In this document: one piece after another, positions 62,345-64,000 of the stretch | How positions within the stretch are numbered: the stretch's first letter is position 1 | Layout of the letters: every line of letters starts with the position of its first letter | Origin: Litoditis marina | Taxonomy: Eukaryota; Nematoda; Chromadorea; Rhabditida; Rhabditidae | Assembly: GCA_964036275.1 (NCBI GenBank) | Contig: CAXIWQ010000467.1 | Coordinates: 49,001-113,000 of the forward strand | Length of the DNA stretch: 64,000 nucleotides | Reading direction: 5' to 3' | Notes under the pieces: model-generated | Seen by the model: only the letters and a program-made list of their open reading frames with translations | What the model was told of the DNA's origin: nothing | The model's database searches: none | Position numbers and translations under genes: made by a program

Positions 62345-62520
62345 ACTATGAAATAAGGTGCGAGAATGTACTTGCAGGCACAAACAAACCTACCTTCAAG
62401 ATGAGTATATAAACCTGATACGTTGAAGTTTGAGTATATGTCACACGGCTAATGATGAAAATGCCTGAAACAGTGAGCTTGCTTTTCACAATCCATCTCA
62501 ACCATTTTCAAAAAAAAATA
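62345..62520 (+). repeat. direct copy of 50375-50535
   Basis: Shares AATAAGGTGC, TTCAAGATGAGTAT, CACACGGCTAATGATGAAAA and CAATCCATCTCAACCATTTT in the same order. Confidence 0.7.
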
Positions 62521-62566
62521 TAATAGTGGATTACGGAGCGGCAAGACACAACGCAGCGACTTCAAA

Positions 62567-62588
62567 GGGGGGGGGGGGGGGGGGGGGG
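62567..62588. repeat. 22-base G tract
   Basis: Uninterrupted run of 22 G. Such mono-G runs can form G-quadruplexes, and in C. elegans they depend on the DOG-1/FANCJ helicase for stability. Confidence 0.95.
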
Positions 62589-62847
62589 CAGAAAGGAAAG
62601 CTAGTTTAGGTACCCCGGCGTACCTAAATATAACGTTGCGAGCGCTAAAACATGCAAACACGCGTCAACCGTATGCAAATTTGGTTCGTCAGTTTGAGTG
62701 AAATATACTTATCGGTTTCTTTTTTAAGCGCTTCAATTATGAGTTTCCTTTCTGTCCCTCTTCAATCGAGGCCGTTGATACTATCCGTGTTTGACCCCTG
62801 TTCTGTAAACTTCCAAATACTATGAACCATTATCACCGATGAGTACT

Positions 62848-63203
62848 GTACTGACCTGGCCGACCCGTCACAACCAGTATGGCTGTGACAGGGCGGGCCA
62901 GGGCAGTCTCTCTACACCGGCGGCAACTGGAGGCTGGCCTCTTTCTGTCTCTCTCCCATACTCTCATACATCCTATGTTCTGTTCATTATTCACGACACA
63001 AGCAATATAACAACATACGAAACAGTGATATGAGAACGTATGAGACCGGTGGAGGTATGGGGAATTGAACCCCAGCCCATACGTTCTCATATCACTGTTT
63101 CGTATGTTGTTATATTGCCTCCAGTTGCCGCCGGTGGAGAGCGACTGCCCTGGCCCGCCCTGCCACAACCATACTGGTTGTGACGGGTCGGCCAGGCCAG
63201 TAC
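62848..63203. mobile_element. 356-bp palindromic element
   Basis: The outer arms (GTACTGACCTGGCCGACCCG and complement) and inner arms (ACATACGAAACAGTGATATG and complement) pair over most of the length. The right arm adds TGGGGAATTGAACCCCAG, whose complement contains a B-box-like GGTTCAATTCC. A piece of the inner arm recurs at 63550-63595. No coding capacity. Confidence 0.65.
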
Positions 63204-64000
63204 ACCCCCCCCCCTTTGGACTGGATTTTTACCCCTTTTTCTCCCTCTCTTTTTATTTTCTCTCTTTCATTTCACCAAATTCAGAACAAAACATTACAAA
63301 CAAATGTACATAAATCGATCGGCAGACACACACATCAACTAATTATAGTTTATCTAACCGGATATAATCATCTAAATCCAGATCGAGGTACGTCCCTTGC
63401 AAGAACGGGAAGTTCAGGGGTCCGAAGGGGCACTACCAGCTCTTCTCACATCCGCGTGGGCTTCGGTCACTTTCAGCCTGGGTAACACAGTCCTGGTATA
63501 CGTCGTCCATGTCGACACTGCTCCGACGGCTGCCTGTCCGAGTGGTGTAGCAATATAACAACATACGAAACAGTGATATGAGAACGTATGAGAACGGTAC
63601 CATATTCGTTCCGGAATATTTCTGGTTCATTCAAACTTAACGAGAAGTATTAGTCAGAAACATATAAATATTTCCTTTAGCCTTGTTACCGAACATCTTA
63701 CATCTTGAATATTTGGTCGTTTCGTATCCATATGCGATAGTAGACAGCGTCAAGTCTCATCAGAAAAAAAACTAGATTATTGCACGATTTTTTTCAAGTT
63801 TGAGAATACATGTAGTTTTGCGAACACAGACTGACCCCACATTAAGTATAATGGCATGATATCCCAAATTATGTAGTTTTTTCTTCTTTTTCTCGTTAGT
63901 TTACAATTCAGAACAATAAACTCATAATTAATGGTCTAAGGTGTTCGAATCATGAGTTCGAAAGGTTATGAAACGGGATGAAGTGATCTTCTACTTGATT
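63204..64000. other. repeat-rich end of window
   Basis: A C run (CCCCCCCCCC near 63207), a partial copy of the palindrome's inner arm (63550-63595) and the direct copy of 50650-50880 (about 63600-63850). No gene supported. Confidence 0.45.

Noticed and set aside
63060..63090. B-box-like GGTTCAATTCC inside the 356-bp palindrome
   Set aside because: No A box at tRNA spacing. Noted only as a property of the palindrome.

Overview
The window looks like nematode chromosomal DNA, most likely Caenorhabditis or a close relative. It is AT-rich. Genes are split by short introns with TTTTCAG or TTTCAG acceptors and GTAAGT or GTGAGT donors. Several start codons lie 2-4 bases after a perfect 3' splice site, as expected for SL1 trans-splicing. 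The window also carries many foldback elements, satellites, microsatellites and a 22-base G tract. None of this was tested by a search.

Left part (1-32.2 kb). This is ordinary chromosome crowded with repeats. On the minus strand lie a complete leucine-rich-repeat gene with an acidic tail (1001-2575), a coiled-coil gene carrying two lesions (7198-9647), a fragment of an MRCK/DMPK-type kinase with a frameshift (15469-16125) and a nine-exon gene with one premature stop (17194-21625). On the plus strand, four exons of an acidic protein gene start at 27463 and run into a satellite block. Repeats include two inverted copies of a roughly 1.5-kb element, one holding a 300-bp (CA)n; a hAT-like foldback family with target duplications; small GAAGGACGATTATG-ended MITEs; a 180-bp satellite at 14.4-15.0 and 28.4-31.4 kb; and a second, 188-bp satellite at 31.4-32.2 kb.

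Centre (32250-49626). This is a nearly complete Maverick/Polinton, 17.4 kb, with about 300-bp terminal inverted repeats starting AG. It carries the expected virus-like core: chromodomain integrase, packaging ATPase, double-jelly-roll major capsid protein, penton-like minor capsid protein, adenain-like protease, a pVI-like protein and the exonuclease half of protein-primed DNA polymerase B. The core genes have no introns and are tightly packed, with ATGA and TAATG stop/start overlaps. Between and beside them sit intron-bearing genes whose exons join in frame: an acidic protein with a possible Cys-rich exon, a RING-finger gene with a possible MYND-like exon, an EGF-like two-membrane-segment protein, and an unknown gene that begins exactly where the polymerase palm domain should be. 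I read these as cargo. The polymerase is truncated, the protease appears to lack its catalytic acid, and one small gene has a one-base frameshift, so this copy is probably not autonomous.

Right part (49.6-64 kb). This is repeat-rich and holds scattered minus-strand exons of at least one gene encoding a membrane-like protein (54.5-61.2 kb). It also has a 600-bp direct duplication, two tRNA-derived SINE-like units facing away from each other, a 560-bp MITE and a 356-bp palindrome. The sequence to the left of the Maverick (188-bp satellite) and to its right (a dispersed duplication) are unrelated and there is no target-site duplication, so the insertion context has been rearranged or misassembled.
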